A program made the translations under genes and the position numbers. Source: Sphingosinicella sp. CPCC 101087 (GTDB taxonomy: Bacteria > Pseudomonadota > Alphaproteobacteria > Sphingomonadales > Sphingomonadaceae). Taken from it: a stretch of DNA of 64,000 bases. The stretch is taken from NCBI RefSeq assembly GCF_004151485.1, contig NZ_SBFF01000005.1, forward strand, positions 219,001 to 283,000, read 5' to 3'. Below are positions 18,163 to 27,212 of this stretch, piece by piece; within the stretch, counting starts at the first letter, position 1; each line of letters begins with the position of its first letter. The notes under the pieces are model-generated. The model made no database searches and was not told where the DNA came from. It saw nothing but the letters and a program-made list of their open reading frames with translations.

Positions 18163-20100
18163 ATGCCCCTTCCGATTCCTTCCCAAGCCGTCGTCCGCCT
18201 GCTGCTTGCGCGCGCTTTGGCGATCGCGCTCTTCCTTGCCGCGGCTGCGCCGGCCGCGGCCGTGCCGGCGGCGGGCGAGCCCGTGCAGATGACGCTCGAG
18301 GTCGATGCCCGCGACGTGCTGCGCGGTATCCAGCATGCGCGGATCGTGATGCCGGTACGTCCCGGTCCCTTACGGCTCGCTTACCCGAAATGGGTCCCGG
18401 GCGAGCACAGGCCGAACGGCCCGATCACCCAGCTCGTGAACCTGCGGATCATGGCGGCGGATCGGGCGCTGGCCTGGCGGCGCGATCCGCGCGAGCCCTT
18501 CGCCTTCCATGTCGATGTGCCGCAGGGGGCGACGGAAGTCGAGATCCGCTTCGACTATCTCTCCCCGGCGAAGCGGTTCGGCGCCGGCTTCGGCAAGACT
18601 CCCAACGTCACGCCGAGCCTTGCCTTCGTGCTGTTCAACCACCTGCTGCTCTATCCCGCCGGTGCGCGTGCGGACGAGGTGCGGGTCGAGGCGCGCTTGC
18701 GTATTCCCGACGGGTGGGAAGCCGACGGCGCCTTGCCCCTGGCGCGAACGGGTGACGGCGCGTTGGAGCTTCCGGAGACCAGCCTTTCGACCCTGGTCGA
18801 TTCACCCGTCCTCGCAGGGGCGCTCCTGCGCAAGATTCCCCTGCCGAACCACAGTTTCGCCGCGCGCCTGACCCTCGCCGCCGAATCGCCCGACGATCTC
18901 GAGCCCGGCCGGGAGGCGCCGCAGGCGCTCGGCAGGCTGGTGGACGAGGCTCGGCGGCTGGTGGGCGGCGTGACGGCGGAAGATTATGTCTGGCTCGTCG
19001 CGATGAGCGATTCGCTCAGCCATGACGGGCTGGAGCATCGCCAATCCGCCGATATCCGCGCCGCACCCGGCTTCCTTCGCGATCCGCGCCAGCGCTACCG
19101 GTGGACCGTCCTGCCGCATGAGCTGTTCCACGCCTGGAACGGAAAGTTCCGGCGTCCAAGCGGGATGACGACGGCCAACTTCCAGGAGGCCACGTCCGAC
19201 GAATTGCTCTGGGTCTATGAAGGGCTGACCCGCTATTATGGCGACATCGTCCTGCCGACGCGCAGCGGCCTGGTCTCGCGTGCGCAGACAATCGACTATC
19301 TCGCTTATGTCGGTGCGCAGGTGGAGCGCGGCAGGCCCGGGCGCGCCTGGCGCAGCCTCGCGGACACGGCGGCGGCGGTCCCGGCTTTCGCGGACGCACC
19401 GTTCGAGGGCACGGCCACGCGGCGCGGCGCCGATTATTACAACGAAATGCTGCTGGTCTGGCTCGAAGCCGACATGCTCATCCGCACGCGCAGCCGGGGC
19501 CGTCGCTCGCTCGACGATTTCTGCCGCCGCTTTCTCGCCCGGCAGGCCGGCGACCCGGCGGTGGCGCCTTATACGCGCGCCGACGTCGTACGCGCCCTGC
19601 GCTCGGTGGAGGCGCTGGACTGGGACGCCTTCTTCAGGGCGCGGGTCGATGCGGTGGCTCCGCCCGTGCCGCTCGCCGGCCTGGCGGCCGCAGGCTGGAC
19701 GCTCGATTATGACGATTCGGCCAACCCGTTCCTGGACGACGTCGAGAACGGATCGGGTAACTACGACCTTTCCACCTCGCTCGGCATCTGGATATCCGCC
19801 GACGGGGAGGTTCGGGACGTGGTGCCCGGCTCCCCCGCATTCGAGGCCGCCATCGCGCCCGGAGCAAGGATCCTGGAGATAGACGGGCAGCGATGGTCGA
19901 TCGATGCCGCGCGCGAACGAATCCTTGCCGGGCGCACCGGCACGCGGCCGCTGCGGCTGCGCGTCCGATCGGGGCCCCTCGAACGCGTCGTCGATATTCT
20001 CTATCGTGGCGGGCTGCAGATACCGCATCTGCGGCGTGCACCGGGGACGGAGGACGGGCTTTCCCGTATCCTGGCCCCGCTCGCCGCCACGCCGCATTGA
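18163..20100 (+). CDS. M61 (glycyl aminopeptidase-like) metallopeptidase with PDZ domain
   Basis: The 645-residue protein starts with a signal peptide (ALAIALFLAAAAPAAAVPA). It has an N-terminal M61 beta domain, then the zinc site HELFH at residues 319-323 with Glu353 (LWVYEGLTRYYG) as third ligand. A C-terminal PDZ-like region follows (LGIWISADGEVRDVVPGSPAFEAAIAPGARI). M61 enzymes are exported aminopeptidases with a preference for Gly or Ala. A GTG three bases earlier is an alternative start. The serine-hydrolase gene follows after 34 bp on the same strand, suggesting a two-gene peptide- or ester-processing operon. Confidence 0.9.
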   Translation: MPLPIPSQAVVRLLLARALAIALFLAAAAPAAAVPAAGEPVQMTLEVDARDVLRGIQHARIVMPVRPGPLRLAYPKWVPGEHRPNGPITQLVNLRIMAADRALAWRRDPREPFAFHVDVPQGATEVEIRFDYLSPAKRFGAGFGKTPNVTPSLAFVLFNHLLLYPAGARADEVRVEARLRIPDGWEADGALPLARTGDGALELPETSLSTLVDSPVLAGALLRKIPLPNHSFAARLTLAAESPDDLEPGREAPQALGRLVDEARRLVGGVTAEDYVWLVAMSDSLSHDGLEHRQSADIRAAPGFLRDPRQRYRWTVLPHELFHAWNGKFRRPSGMTTANFQEATSDELLWVYEGLTRYYGDIVLPTRSGLVSRAQTIDYLAYVGAQVERGRPGRAWRSLADTAAAVPAFADAPFEGTATRRGADYYNEMLLVWLEADMLIRTRSRGRRSLDDFCRRFLARQAGDPAVAPYTRADVVRALRSVEALDWDAFFRARVDAVAPPVPLAGLAAAGWTLDYDDSANPFLDDVENGSGNYDLSTSLGIWISADGEVRDVVPGSPAFEAAIAPGARILEIDGQRWSIDAARERILAGRTGTRPLRLRVRSGPLERVVDILYRGGLQIPHLRRAPGTEDGLSRILAPLAATPH

Positions 20101-20134
20101 AATCCGCCGTCCAGGCCAGCCCGGGGAGCCGACG

Positions 20135-21817
20135 ATGACCTATCCGCTCAACCGCCGATCCTTTCTGGCGCATGCCGCCGGGACAGCGGCCGGTCTTGTC
20201 GGGAGCGGCGCCGTCCAGGCCCGCCTGGTTCCGGGGTTGGCCGAACTGATCGATGCCGAGCGGGCCGCCGTGCGGGAAGGAATGGCCGAAGGGGGGATCG
20301 GCGCCGCCGCCATCTGCCTCGTCCATCAGGGCAGGACCCTCTGGATGGAAGGCTTCGGCCGCACGCCGGGAGGGCCCGTCGGGCCCGACACGATCTTCAG
20401 CATCCAATCGACGTCGAAGAATTTCACCGCGGTGGCGGTGCTGCTGGCCGTGCAGGAGGGCCTGCTCGACCTCGACGCGCCGATCACCCGCTATCTGCCC
20501 GATTTCTCGGTGAACAGCCGCTTCGAGCCGGCGCCGCAGGACCGGATCACCTTACGCCTGCTGCTGAGCAACCGCGCCGGGTTCACCCACGAGGCGCCGG
20601 TAGGCAACAATTACGAGCCGGCGGCACCCAGCTTCGAGGCGCACATCCGCAGCATCTCCCAGACCTGGCTGCGCTTCCCGGTGGGCGAGCGCTATCGCTA
20701 TTCCAACCTGGGCTACGATCTGGCCGGCCATATCCTTGAGCGGAAGGCGGGCCTGGCTTATGCCGAGTGGCTTCGCCGCAAGCTGTTCCAGCCGCTCGGC
20801 ATGCGCGACAGCACCGCCGATCCGGCGGTCTATTCCAAGGTCGCGAACCGCGCCGTCGGCACCCAAGGCGGGCATGCGCAGGTGCCGCTGGTGACGCCGC
20901 TCGTCGCCTCGGGCGGCGTCTACACCAGCGCCCGCGACATGGCCGCCTACGCGGCCTTCCATCTCGGGGGAGGAGAGTGGCAGGGGCGGCAAATCCTCGC
21001 GCCCGAGCTTTGGGCCGAGATGCACGGCTTCGGCCTCGGCGGCGACTATGGCCTCGGCGTCATGCGCAGCGAGCTGCGCTACGGCTCGACGCCGGTCCGG
21101 GTCCTGCACCACCGCGGCGGCGGCTTCGGTTTCGGCTGCAACTTCGTCTACTGCCCCGAGGCCGAGCTCGGCTGGGCCGCCCTCTTCAACCGCCCCGCAT
21201 CGGCGGGCTATCGCTTCGGCACCCGGCTCATCGAGCGGCTGCTCGCCGCCCGCTTCGGGGAACGCATAGCCCGGCTGCCGGCCGCGGCCCTCGCCCCGAT
21301 CCGGCCTCTCGCCGCCCAGGCGCAGGCGCTGGTCGGAACCTATGTCGGGCGGAACGTGCGTGCGCAGATCAGCGAGTCCGGCGGCCAGCTGCGCTTCAGC
21401 CAGGATGAAGCCGGGACGCCCAACCCGCTGGGCGTGACCGCGCCCGACGCGTTGTTCACCGTCAAGGAGGATGGCGAGACCGTCACCTACCGCTATCATC
21501 CCTCCACCGCGGCGCTCCCCGCGCATCTCGAATGTTCCGAAGGGGAAGCGAGCCTCGACTATAATGACGGGCCGAACGACCCGCCTGGGCCCGACCGTCC
21601 CGAATGGGACCGCCACGTCGGACGGTACCGGGTCGATCAGTGGGGCAAGCCTGCCATGGAGATCACGATCGAACGGCGTCGCGGCTATCTCTACCTCAAT
21701 GCTATCCGCCTCATCGTCGAGCCGGAGCCGGGACTGTTCTTCACGAGCGATGGTGAAGCCGTCGACTTCCGCTCCCCCGTCCCGACATGGCGCAACCTGC
21801 TGCTCCGCCGCGTCTAG
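20135..21817 (+). CDS. Serine hydrolase, class C beta-lactamase-like, Tat-exported
   Basis: The N-terminus (NRRSFLAHAAGTAAGLVG) is a twin-arginine signal. The catalytic domain has STSK (Ser92, Lys95), RYSNLGY as Y-x-N, and HHRGGGFGF as the H-x-G triad. After about residue 390 a further domain resembles the C-terminal lipocalin-like part found in D-aminopeptidase/esterase relatives (LVGTYVGRNVRAQI, then HVGRYRVDQWGKP). The product has 560 residues. ATG 20135 has GGGGAG upstream; the longer frame from 19904 lies inside the M61 gene. It is likely a periplasmic peptidase or esterase working with the upstream M61 enzyme. Confidence 0.87.
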   Translation: MTYPLNRRSFLAHAAGTAAGLVGSGAVQARLVPGLAELIDAERAAVREGMAEGGIGAAAICLVHQGRTLWMEGFGRTPGGPVGPDTIFSIQSTSKNFTAVAVLLAVQEGLLDLDAPITRYLPDFSVNSRFEPAPQDRITLRLLLSNRAGFTHEAPVGNNYEPAAPSFEAHIRSISQTWLRFPVGERYRYSNLGYDLAGHILERKAGLAYAEWLRRKLFQPLGMRDSTADPAVYSKVANRAVGTQGGHAQVPLVTPLVASGGVYTSARDMAAYAAFHLGGGEWQGRQILAPELWAEMHGFGLGGDYGLGVMRSELRYGSTPVRVLHHRGGGFGFGCNFVYCPEAELGWAALFNRPASAGYRFGTRLIERLLAARFGERIARLPAAALAPIRPLAAQAQALVGTYVGRNVRAQISESGGQLRFSQDEAGTPNPLGVTAPDALFTVKEDGETVTYRYHPSTAALPAHLECSEGEASLDYNDGPNDPPGPDRPEWDRHVGRYRVDQWGKPAMEITIERRRGYLYLNAIRLIVEPEPGLFFTSDGEAVDFRSPVPTWRNLLLRRV

Positions 21818-22025
21818 AGCTCACCACGGGCGGCTTGCCCCGCTCCGGGTAACCGATGCTGCGCCGTGTCGGCGAGCGGAGCGGTTGAACGCCTCGAGCG
21901 CGGCCGAAGGGATGCGCCGGGCGTGATGCGGCTTTCGTGCATCACGGCGGAATGGGCGTGAAAGTCGGAAGTCGTCGAACTAAAGCTCGTTCGGTCGCCA
22001 GGCGCGACCATAGACTGGAAGCGCT

Positions 22026-22916
22026 CTAGGCGGCCACCAAGGCATTTTCCCGAACGGTCCTGATGTCGCGGACCGGCGGCAGTCCGAACATCCGGCCATA
22101 TTCGCGGGTGAATTGCGAAACGCTCTCATAGCCGACGGCGAACGCCGCGCTGCTCGCGCTCCTCCCTTCCGACAGCATCAGCCGCCGCGCCTCGATCAGG
22201 CGCAGATGCTTCTGAAACTGCAGCGGCGAGAGCGAGGTCACGGCGCGGAAGTGCTGGTGGAATGAAGAGGGGCTCATTCCGGCCGCCCCTGCCAGCCGCT
22301 CGACCCGGAGCGGCTTCGCATATTCGGCGCGCAGGATGGCGACGGCGCGCGCCACGCGACGCACATGGCCGTCCGGCCAGCCGAGATGACGGATCGCCGT
22401 CCCATGCCGACCCGTCAGCAGCCAGTAGTGCATTTCCCGGACGAGCTGGGTCTGGAGCACCGGCACCGACGCCGGGCGGTCGAGCAGCCGCATCAGCCGC
22501 AGCGCCGCATCGGCGACCTCGCTGTCGGTAGGATCGACCCGCACCGGTGCATGGTCCGCCACGAATTCGGGCTTCATCTCCGCCGCCAGCTCGGCGAGAA
22601 CCGCCGGATCGAGCTCCAGGACCAGCGAGTAATAAGGCGCGGCGGGGCTCGCCCGCGTGATCCGGCTCACCGTCGGCACATCCGCGGTGACCAGCAGCGA
22701 ATCGCCGGCGGAAAAGGCAAATTCCCGCGTTCCCATCGTGACATGCTTGCTGCCCTGCACGACCAGGCAGACCAGCGGCCGGAAGACGTCGTGCAGGAGC
22801 CCGCTCGGCAGGCTCGCGCGCACGGTGAACAGGCCCGGGATCGGCGTGGGCGCGATGCCGTTCGAGTCGGCATGGGCGTCAGCATAGCGGCTGACGGCGG
22901 TGAGCAGGCCGGTCAT
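22026..22916 (-). CDS. AraC-family transcriptional regulator (AraC_N type)
   Basis: The 296-residue protein has the AraC_N cupin-like domain (SGLLHDVFRPLVCLVVQGSKHVTMG, then AGDSLLVTADVPTVSRI). The C-terminal HTH pair is VERLAGAAGMSPSSFHQHFRAVT and SASSAAFAVGYESVSQFTREYGRMFG. The open frame continues to 23858 but is then antisense to the SDR gene; ATG 22916 is the family start. It diverges from the SDR gene across 135 bp, a very common AraC/SDR arrangement in proteobacteria, and probably activates it. Confidence 0.9.
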   Translation of the reverse strand: MTGLLTAVSRYADAHADSNGIAPTPIPGLFTVRASLPSGLLHDVFRPLVCLVVQGSKHVTMGTREFAFSAGDSLLVTADVPTVSRITRASPAAPYYSLVLELDPAVLAELAAEMKPEFVADHAPVRVDPTDSEVADAALRLMRLLDRPASVPVLQTQLVREMHYWLLTGRHGTAIRHLGWPDGHVRRVARAVAILRAEYAKPLRVERLAGAAGMSPSSFHQHFRAVTSLSPLQFQKHLRLIEARRLMLSEGRSASSAAFAVGYESVSQFTREYGRMFGLPPVRDIRTVRENALVAA

Positions 22917-23051
22917 GGCTCCGTATCTACGCCTTCGCGGCGGCGGCGCCCAGCCCCTTCGTAGGATCAGGCAAAAAACGGACAGGACCCGGCAACACCG
23001 GCCGGCGTCGCTGCGGCATATCGTGGGCATCAACCCAAGAGGAGGCTGAAC

Positions 23052-23807
23052 ATGACCAAGATTGCTCTCGTCACCGGTGCCAGCCGCGGCCTCGGCCGCA
23101 ACACCGCGCTCAGCATCGCCCGCCGCGGCGGCGACGTGATCATCACCTATCACAGCCGCTCGGACGAGGCCGATGCGGTGGTCGCGGAAGTTCAGGCCAT
23201 GGGCCGCAAGGCGGTCGCCCTGCAGCTCGACACCGGCGATGTCGGCGCCTTCGCGGCCTTCGCCGACCGGCTGCGCGGCGCACTCTCCGAGATGTGGCAG
23301 CGCGACAGCTTCGATCACCTCGTCAACAATGCCGGACATGGCGACTATGCCTTGATCGCTGAGACCAGCGAGGCGCAGTTCGACCGGCTGGTCGACGTCC
23401 ACTTCAAAGGGGTGTTCTTTCTGACGCAGGCGCTGCTGCCGCTGATCGCGGACGGCGGCCGGATCGTGAACCTGTCGACCGGCCTCACCCGCATCACCTA
23501 TCCCGGCTATGCCGCTTACTCGGCCGTGAAGGGGGCGGTCGAAGTGCTCACCCGCTATATGGCGAAGGAGCTGGGGGCGCGCGGAATTGCCGTCAATACG
23601 GTGGCGCCGGGCGCGATCGAGACGGATTTCGGCGGCGGCGTGGTGCGCGACAATCCGGAGCTCAACGAGCAGTTTGCCGCGCTCACGGCGCTCGGCCGCG
23701 TCGGCCTGCCGGACGATATCGGGCCGATGATCGCGGGCCTGCTGTCGGAAGACAATCGCTGGGTGAATGCGCAGCGGATCGAGGTTTCCGGCGGCCAGGG
23801 CCTCTAA
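23052..23807 (+). CDS. Short-chain dehydrogenase/reductase
   Basis: The 251-residue classical SDR has the cofactor motif TGASRGLGRN near residues 8-17, NNAG in LVNNAGHGDY, and the catalytic Tyr156/Lys160 in YAAYSAVKG. ITYHSRSDEADAVV after the second strand suits NADP(H). The C-terminus (RWVNAQRIEVSGGQGL) is that of FabG-like enzymes. The substrate is unknown. A strong AGAGGAGG ribosome-binding site precedes the ATG. The divergent AraC gene is the likely regulator, and a perfect 14-bp hairpin follows the stop. Confidence 0.92.
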   Translation: MTKIALVTGASRGLGRNTALSIARRGGDVIITYHSRSDEADAVVAEVQAMGRKAVALQLDTGDVGAFAAFADRLRGALSEMWQRDSFDHLVNNAGHGDYALIAETSEAQFDRLVDVHFKGVFFLTQALLPLIADGGRIVNLSTGLTRITYPGYAAYSAVKGAVEVLTRYMAKELGARGIAVNTVAPGAIETDFGGGVVRDNPELNEQFAALTALGRVGLPDDIGPMIAGLLSEDNRWVNAQRIEVSGGQGL

Positions 23808-23825
23808 CCAGGCAGCGGACTCGAG

Positions 23826-23861
23826 CGGGTGCTGGCGGAGATTGTTTTCCGCCAGCACCCG
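23826..23861. terminator. Bidirectional hairpin between convergent genes
   Basis: CGGGTGCTGGCGGA and TCCGCCAGCACCCG form a perfect 14-bp stem around an 8-nt loop. It lies between the 3' ends of the SDR gene and the convergent LysR gene. There is no long T-run, so it may act in both directions or protect 3' ends. Confidence 0.65.
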
Positions 23862-23892
23862 TGGCCATAAGCGGCGCCCCGCAGCCCGCTAT

Positions 23893-24783
23893 TTATCTGA
23901 GCCGTTCCGCGAGGAAGTCGACGAAGACGCGAACGCGCGCCGGCGTGTTGGCGCCGCCGACGAACACCGCGTGAATGGATTCAACGTCGCCGGGATTGTA
24001 CGCCTCCAGAAGCGGAACGAGCCGGCCGGCCGCGATTTCATCGGCCACGCTGAAGACGCCGACCCGAGTGACGCCGACGCCTGCGGCCGCAAGCTGACCC
24101 AGCGTCTCGCCGTTATTCGCCTCGATGCTGCCCTTCACCGACAGCGAGAAGTCCTGCCCGTCCTTGCGGAACGGCCAGGTCGGCTCGGCGCGACGGAAGT
24201 TGAAGTTCAGGCAATTGTGCCGGTGCAGATCCTCCGGCACCCGCGGCTCGCCGTGCCGCGCCAGATAATCGGGGGAGGCGACGATGACGCGGCGGCTCTC
24301 GCCCAGCTTGCGCGCGGTCAATGGGCTGTCGGCCAAGGGGCCGAACCGGATCGCGACGTCCGCCTGTCCGGCGGCGATGTCGACCAGCGCATCGCTGAGG
24401 CCGATATCGACGAGGATATGCGGATGGCGGCGGACGAATGCGCCGAGCAGCGGCACCACGCATAGCCGTCCGTGCGCCTGGGCGGCGCTTACCCGCAGAC
24501 GGCCGCGGGGAGCACCCTGGTCCGCAATCGCCTGCTCGGCATCGTCGAGATCTGCGAGGATCCGGCGGGCCATGCCGAGATAGGCCTGGCCCTCCGCCGT
24601 CAGGGTCAGCGCCCGCGTCGTGCGCAGCAGCAGCCGCACGCCCAGTCGCGCCTCGATCCGATCGATAGTGCGGCTGACCGCCGACGGGGTGAGATCGAGC
24701 GCGCGCCCGGCGGCGGAGAAGCTGCCATGCATGACCACCGCCGCAAACACCTCCAGCGCCCGCGCGCGATCAGCTCCATTCAT
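23893..24783 (-). CDS. LysR-family transcriptional regulator
   Basis: This is a 296-residue LysR protein with an N-terminal HTH (ALEVFAAVVMHGSFSAAGRALDLTPSAVSRTIDRIEARLG, then LLRTTRALTLTAEGQ). The C-terminal effector domain includes LVDIGLSDALVDIAAGQADVAIRFG, typical of the group that controls reductase/efflux pairs. It diverges from the aldo-keto reductase and MFS genes across 102 bp, and a TCTTTG-N9-CAAAGA dyad lies right beside its start. Probable role: autoregulation and control of the reductase-efflux operon. Confidence 0.9.
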   Translation of the reverse strand: MNGADRARALEVFAAVVMHGSFSAAGRALDLTPSAVSRTIDRIEARLGVRLLLRTTRALTLTAEGQAYLGMARRILADLDDAEQAIADQGAPRGRLRVSAAQAHGRLCVVPLLGAFVRRHPHILVDIGLSDALVDIAAGQADVAIRFGPLADSPLTARKLGESRRVIVASPDYLARHGEPRVPEDLHRHNCLNFNFRRAEPTWPFRKDGQDFSLSVKGSIEANNGETLGQLAAAGVGVTRVGVFSVADEIAAGRLVPLLEAYNPGDVESIHAVFVGGANTPARVRVFVDFLAERLR

Positions 24784-24785
24784 TG

Positions 24786-24806
24786 TCTTTGCTCTCGATT
24801 CAAAGA
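24786..24806. promoter_or_regulatory. Candidate LysR operator TCTTTG-N9-CAAAGA
   Basis: A perfect 6+6 dyad lies 2 bp upstream of the LysR ATG. It contains a T-N11-A core (T at 24790, A at 24802), the general LysR recognition pattern. It sits between the divergent LysR and aldo-keto reductase genes. Confidence 0.5.
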
Positions 24807-24885
24807 TACTTCGCCTGAGCAGCCGCTACACGGCAGCAGCTTCGACGTCCATCTGTGCGCCGGGATAGAAATCGAAAGGCGCGTC

Positions 24886-25920
24886 ATGGAATATCGGCAA
24901 TTGGGATCGTCGGGGCTGCGAGTTCCGGCGCTCAGCTTCGGCACCGGCACGTTCGGCGGAAAGGGGCCGCTGTTCAGCGCCTGGGGTCAGAGCGATGCAC
25001 GCGAGGCGCGGCGGCTGATCGACATCTGTCTCGATGCCGGCATCACCCTGTTCGACACGGCCGACGTCTATTCCAACGGGGCGTCGGAAGAGGTGCTGGG
25101 TGCGGCCCTCGAAGGGCGGCGCGACGCGGTGCTCATCTCCACCAAGACCGGCCTGCCGATGGGCGACGGTCCGCAGGACTGGGGCGTTTCGCGATCTCGC
25201 CTGATCCGTGCCGTCGACGATTCGCTCCGGCGGCTGGGCACCGGCCATATCGACCTGCTCCAGCTTCACGCCTTCGACGCCTCGACCCCGGTCGAGGAAC
25301 TGCTGGCGACGCTGGACGCGCTGATCTCGAGCGGCAAGGTCCGCCACGCCGGCGTGTCCAATTATCCCGGCTGGCAGCTGATGAAGGCGCAGGCCGCCGC
25401 CGATCGCCACGGCTGGCCGCGCTTCGTCGCGCATCAAGTCTATTATTCGCTGATCGGGCGCGCCTACGAGACCGAGCTGATGCCGCTTGCCGCCGACCAG
25501 GGCATCGGCGCGCTGGTCTGGAGCCCGCTCGGCTGGGGGCGGCTTACGGGCAGGATCGGTCGGGGACGCCCGATACCCGAAGGAAGCCGCCTCCACGAGA
25601 CCGAGGCGTTCGCGCCACCGGTTGAGGAGGAGCGACTCTATCGCGTAATCGACGCGCTCGAGACCGTGGCGGCGGAGACGGGCAGGCGAGTGCCGCAGGT
25701 CGCGATCAACTGGCTCCTGCAGCGTCCGACCGTGTCATCGGTCATCATCGGCGCCCGAAACGAGGAACAGCTGCGGGAGAATCTCGGTGCGGTCGGCTGG
25801 ACGCTGACGGCGGAACAGATGGCTGCCCTCGACGCGGCGAGCGACACGCTGCCGCCTTATCCCCACACGCCCTACCGCCAGCAGGAGGGCTTCGCCCGCC
25901 TGAACCCGGCGCTGGTCTGA
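24886..25920 (+). CDS. Aldo/keto reductase
   Basis: The 344-residue protein has the AKR barrel signature. It opens LGSSGLRVPALSFGTGTFGG, the catalytic Asp-Tyr segment is FDTADVYSNGASEE, and a catalytic Lys lies in STKTGLPMGDG. HIDLLQLHAFD and VSSVIIGARNEEQLRENL form part of the NADP site. It resembles the YajO/tas-like branch that reduces aldehydes or ketones. ATG 24886 gives the canonical MEYRQLGSSGL start; the ORF is open upstream to 24472 inside the LysR region. An MFS efflux gene follows after 14 bp, so they are one operon. Confidence 0.92.
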   Translation: MEYRQLGSSGLRVPALSFGTGTFGGKGPLFSAWGQSDAREARRLIDICLDAGITLFDTADVYSNGASEEVLGAALEGRRDAVLISTKTGLPMGDGPQDWGVSRSRLIRAVDDSLRRLGTGHIDLLQLHAFDASTPVEELLATLDALISSGKVRHAGVSNYPGWQLMKAQAAADRHGWPRFVAHQVYYSLIGRAYETELMPLAADQGIGALVWSPLGWGRLTGRIGRGRPIPEGSRLHETEAFAPPVEEERLYRVIDALETVAAETGRRVPQVAINWLLQRPTVSSVIIGARNEEQLRENLGAVGWTLTAEQMAALDAASDTLPPYPHTPYRQQEGFARLNPALV

Positions 25921-25934
25921 TCCGGGGCTTCATC

Positions 25935-27116
25935 ATGAAGATCAATCCTGCGCTCGTCGCCTTGGCCGTCGGCGCGTTCGGAATCGGGGTGACGGAGTTC
26001 GCGCCGATGGGACTGGTTCCGGTGATCGCCAGCGACCTGGATGTGTCGATCCCGGCGGCCGGGCTGCTCGTCAGCGCCTATGCGCTCGGCGTGGTGATCG
26101 GCGCGCCGCTGATGACGCTGACCACCGGCCGGGTGCCGCGCCGAACCTTGCTGATCGGGCTGGCCGGCATCTTCACGCTGGGCAATCTGCTATCGGCGGT
26201 GTCGACCGGCTATGGCATGCTGCTCGCGGCGCGGATCGTCACCTCATTCAACCATGGCGCCTTTTTCGGCGTCGGCTCGATCGTGGCGGCGAGCCTCGTC
26301 CCGCCGCACCGCCGAGCGGGCGCAGTCGCGGCGATGTTCATGGGGCTGACGATCGCCAACGTCGTCGGCGTCCCGCTGGCGACCTGGGCCGGGGAGCATC
26401 TCGGCTGGCGCGCCGCTTTCTGGGGCATCGCCGCGCTCGGGCTGGCGACGATGGCCGCGCTTCGGCTGACGCTGCCGGACCTTCCAGCTCCGCCGGGTGC
26501 CAATGCGATGGCGGAGTTGCGCGTGCTGCGACGCGGGCCGGTCGTGGCTGCCCTGGCCCTGACGGTGGTCGGATCGAGCGCCATGTTCACCGTGTTCACC
26601 TACGTCACGCCGATCCTGCGGGAGGTGACCCACGCATCTCTGGGTTTCGTCACCGCGATGCTGGTAACCTTCGGAATCGGCCTCACGGCGGGCAATTGGC
26701 TCGGCGGCCGGTTTGCCGATCGTTCGATCGACCGGACCCTGATCGTCACACTGGCGTCCCTCTCCGCCGTCCTGCTCGCTTTCGCGGCGCTGATGCCGCA
26801 TGCGACACCGACCGCGATCATCGTCTTCCTGTGGGGCGTGGCGAGCTTCGCGCTGGTGCCGCCGCTCCAGCTGCGCGTGATGACCGCGGCTGCCGACGCG
26901 CCGAACTTGGCCTCGTCGGTGAACATCGGCGCATTCAACCTCGGCAACGCGCTTGGCGCGGCGCTGGGCGGCGGAGTGATAGCCGCGGGGCTGGGCTATC
27001 CTGCCGTCGCTCTGGCGGGCGCCGCCACGTCGATGCTCGGCCTGGCCGCGGTGCTGCTGGCACGACGCCCATCCGCAGTGCAGCCGAAACGGCTGCTCTG
27101 CCGGGATGCGGGATGA
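25935..27116 (+). CDS. MFS transporter, DHA1/AraJ-like
   Basis: The 393-residue permease has about 12 membrane helices. The N-terminus GAFGIGVTEFAPMGLVPVIASDL and the loop LTTGRVPRRTLL (motif A-like) match the AraJ/YdhP branch of drug:H+ antiporter family 1. A second motif-A-like loop (GGRFADRSIDRT) begins the second half. It is probably an inner-membrane exporter of small drugs, sugars or the product of the upstream reductase. It is co-transcribed with that gene under the divergent LysR. Confidence 0.9.
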   Translation: MKINPALVALAVGAFGIGVTEFAPMGLVPVIASDLDVSIPAAGLLVSAYALGVVIGAPLMTLTTGRVPRRTLLIGLAGIFTLGNLLSAVSTGYGMLLAARIVTSFNHGAFFGVGSIVAASLVPPHRRAGAVAAMFMGLTIANVVGVPLATWAGEHLGWRAAFWGIAALGLATMAALRLTLPDLPAPPGANAMAELRVLRRGPVVAALALTVVGSSAMFTVFTYVTPILREVTHASLGFVTAMLVTFGIGLTAGNWLGGRFADRSIDRTLIVTLASLSAVLLAFAALMPHATPTAIIVFLWGVASFALVPPLQLRVMTAAADAPNLASSVNIGAFNLGNALGAALGGGVIAAGLGYPAVALAGAATSMLGLAAVLLARRPSAVQPKRLLCRDAG

Positions 27117-27212
27117 GCAGAGAAGGAACGAGTCGGCTCGCAACTCGAGGCGGGCCACGGGAAGGCGAGCTCGCGAGGAACTCAGATCCGCGTCATCGAA
27201 GCGCGATGCTTC

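Noticed and set aside
22917-23858. Upstream extension of the AraC gene at 22026
   Set aside because: The extra 314 codons are antisense to the SDR gene and lack homology; the family start is ATG 22916.
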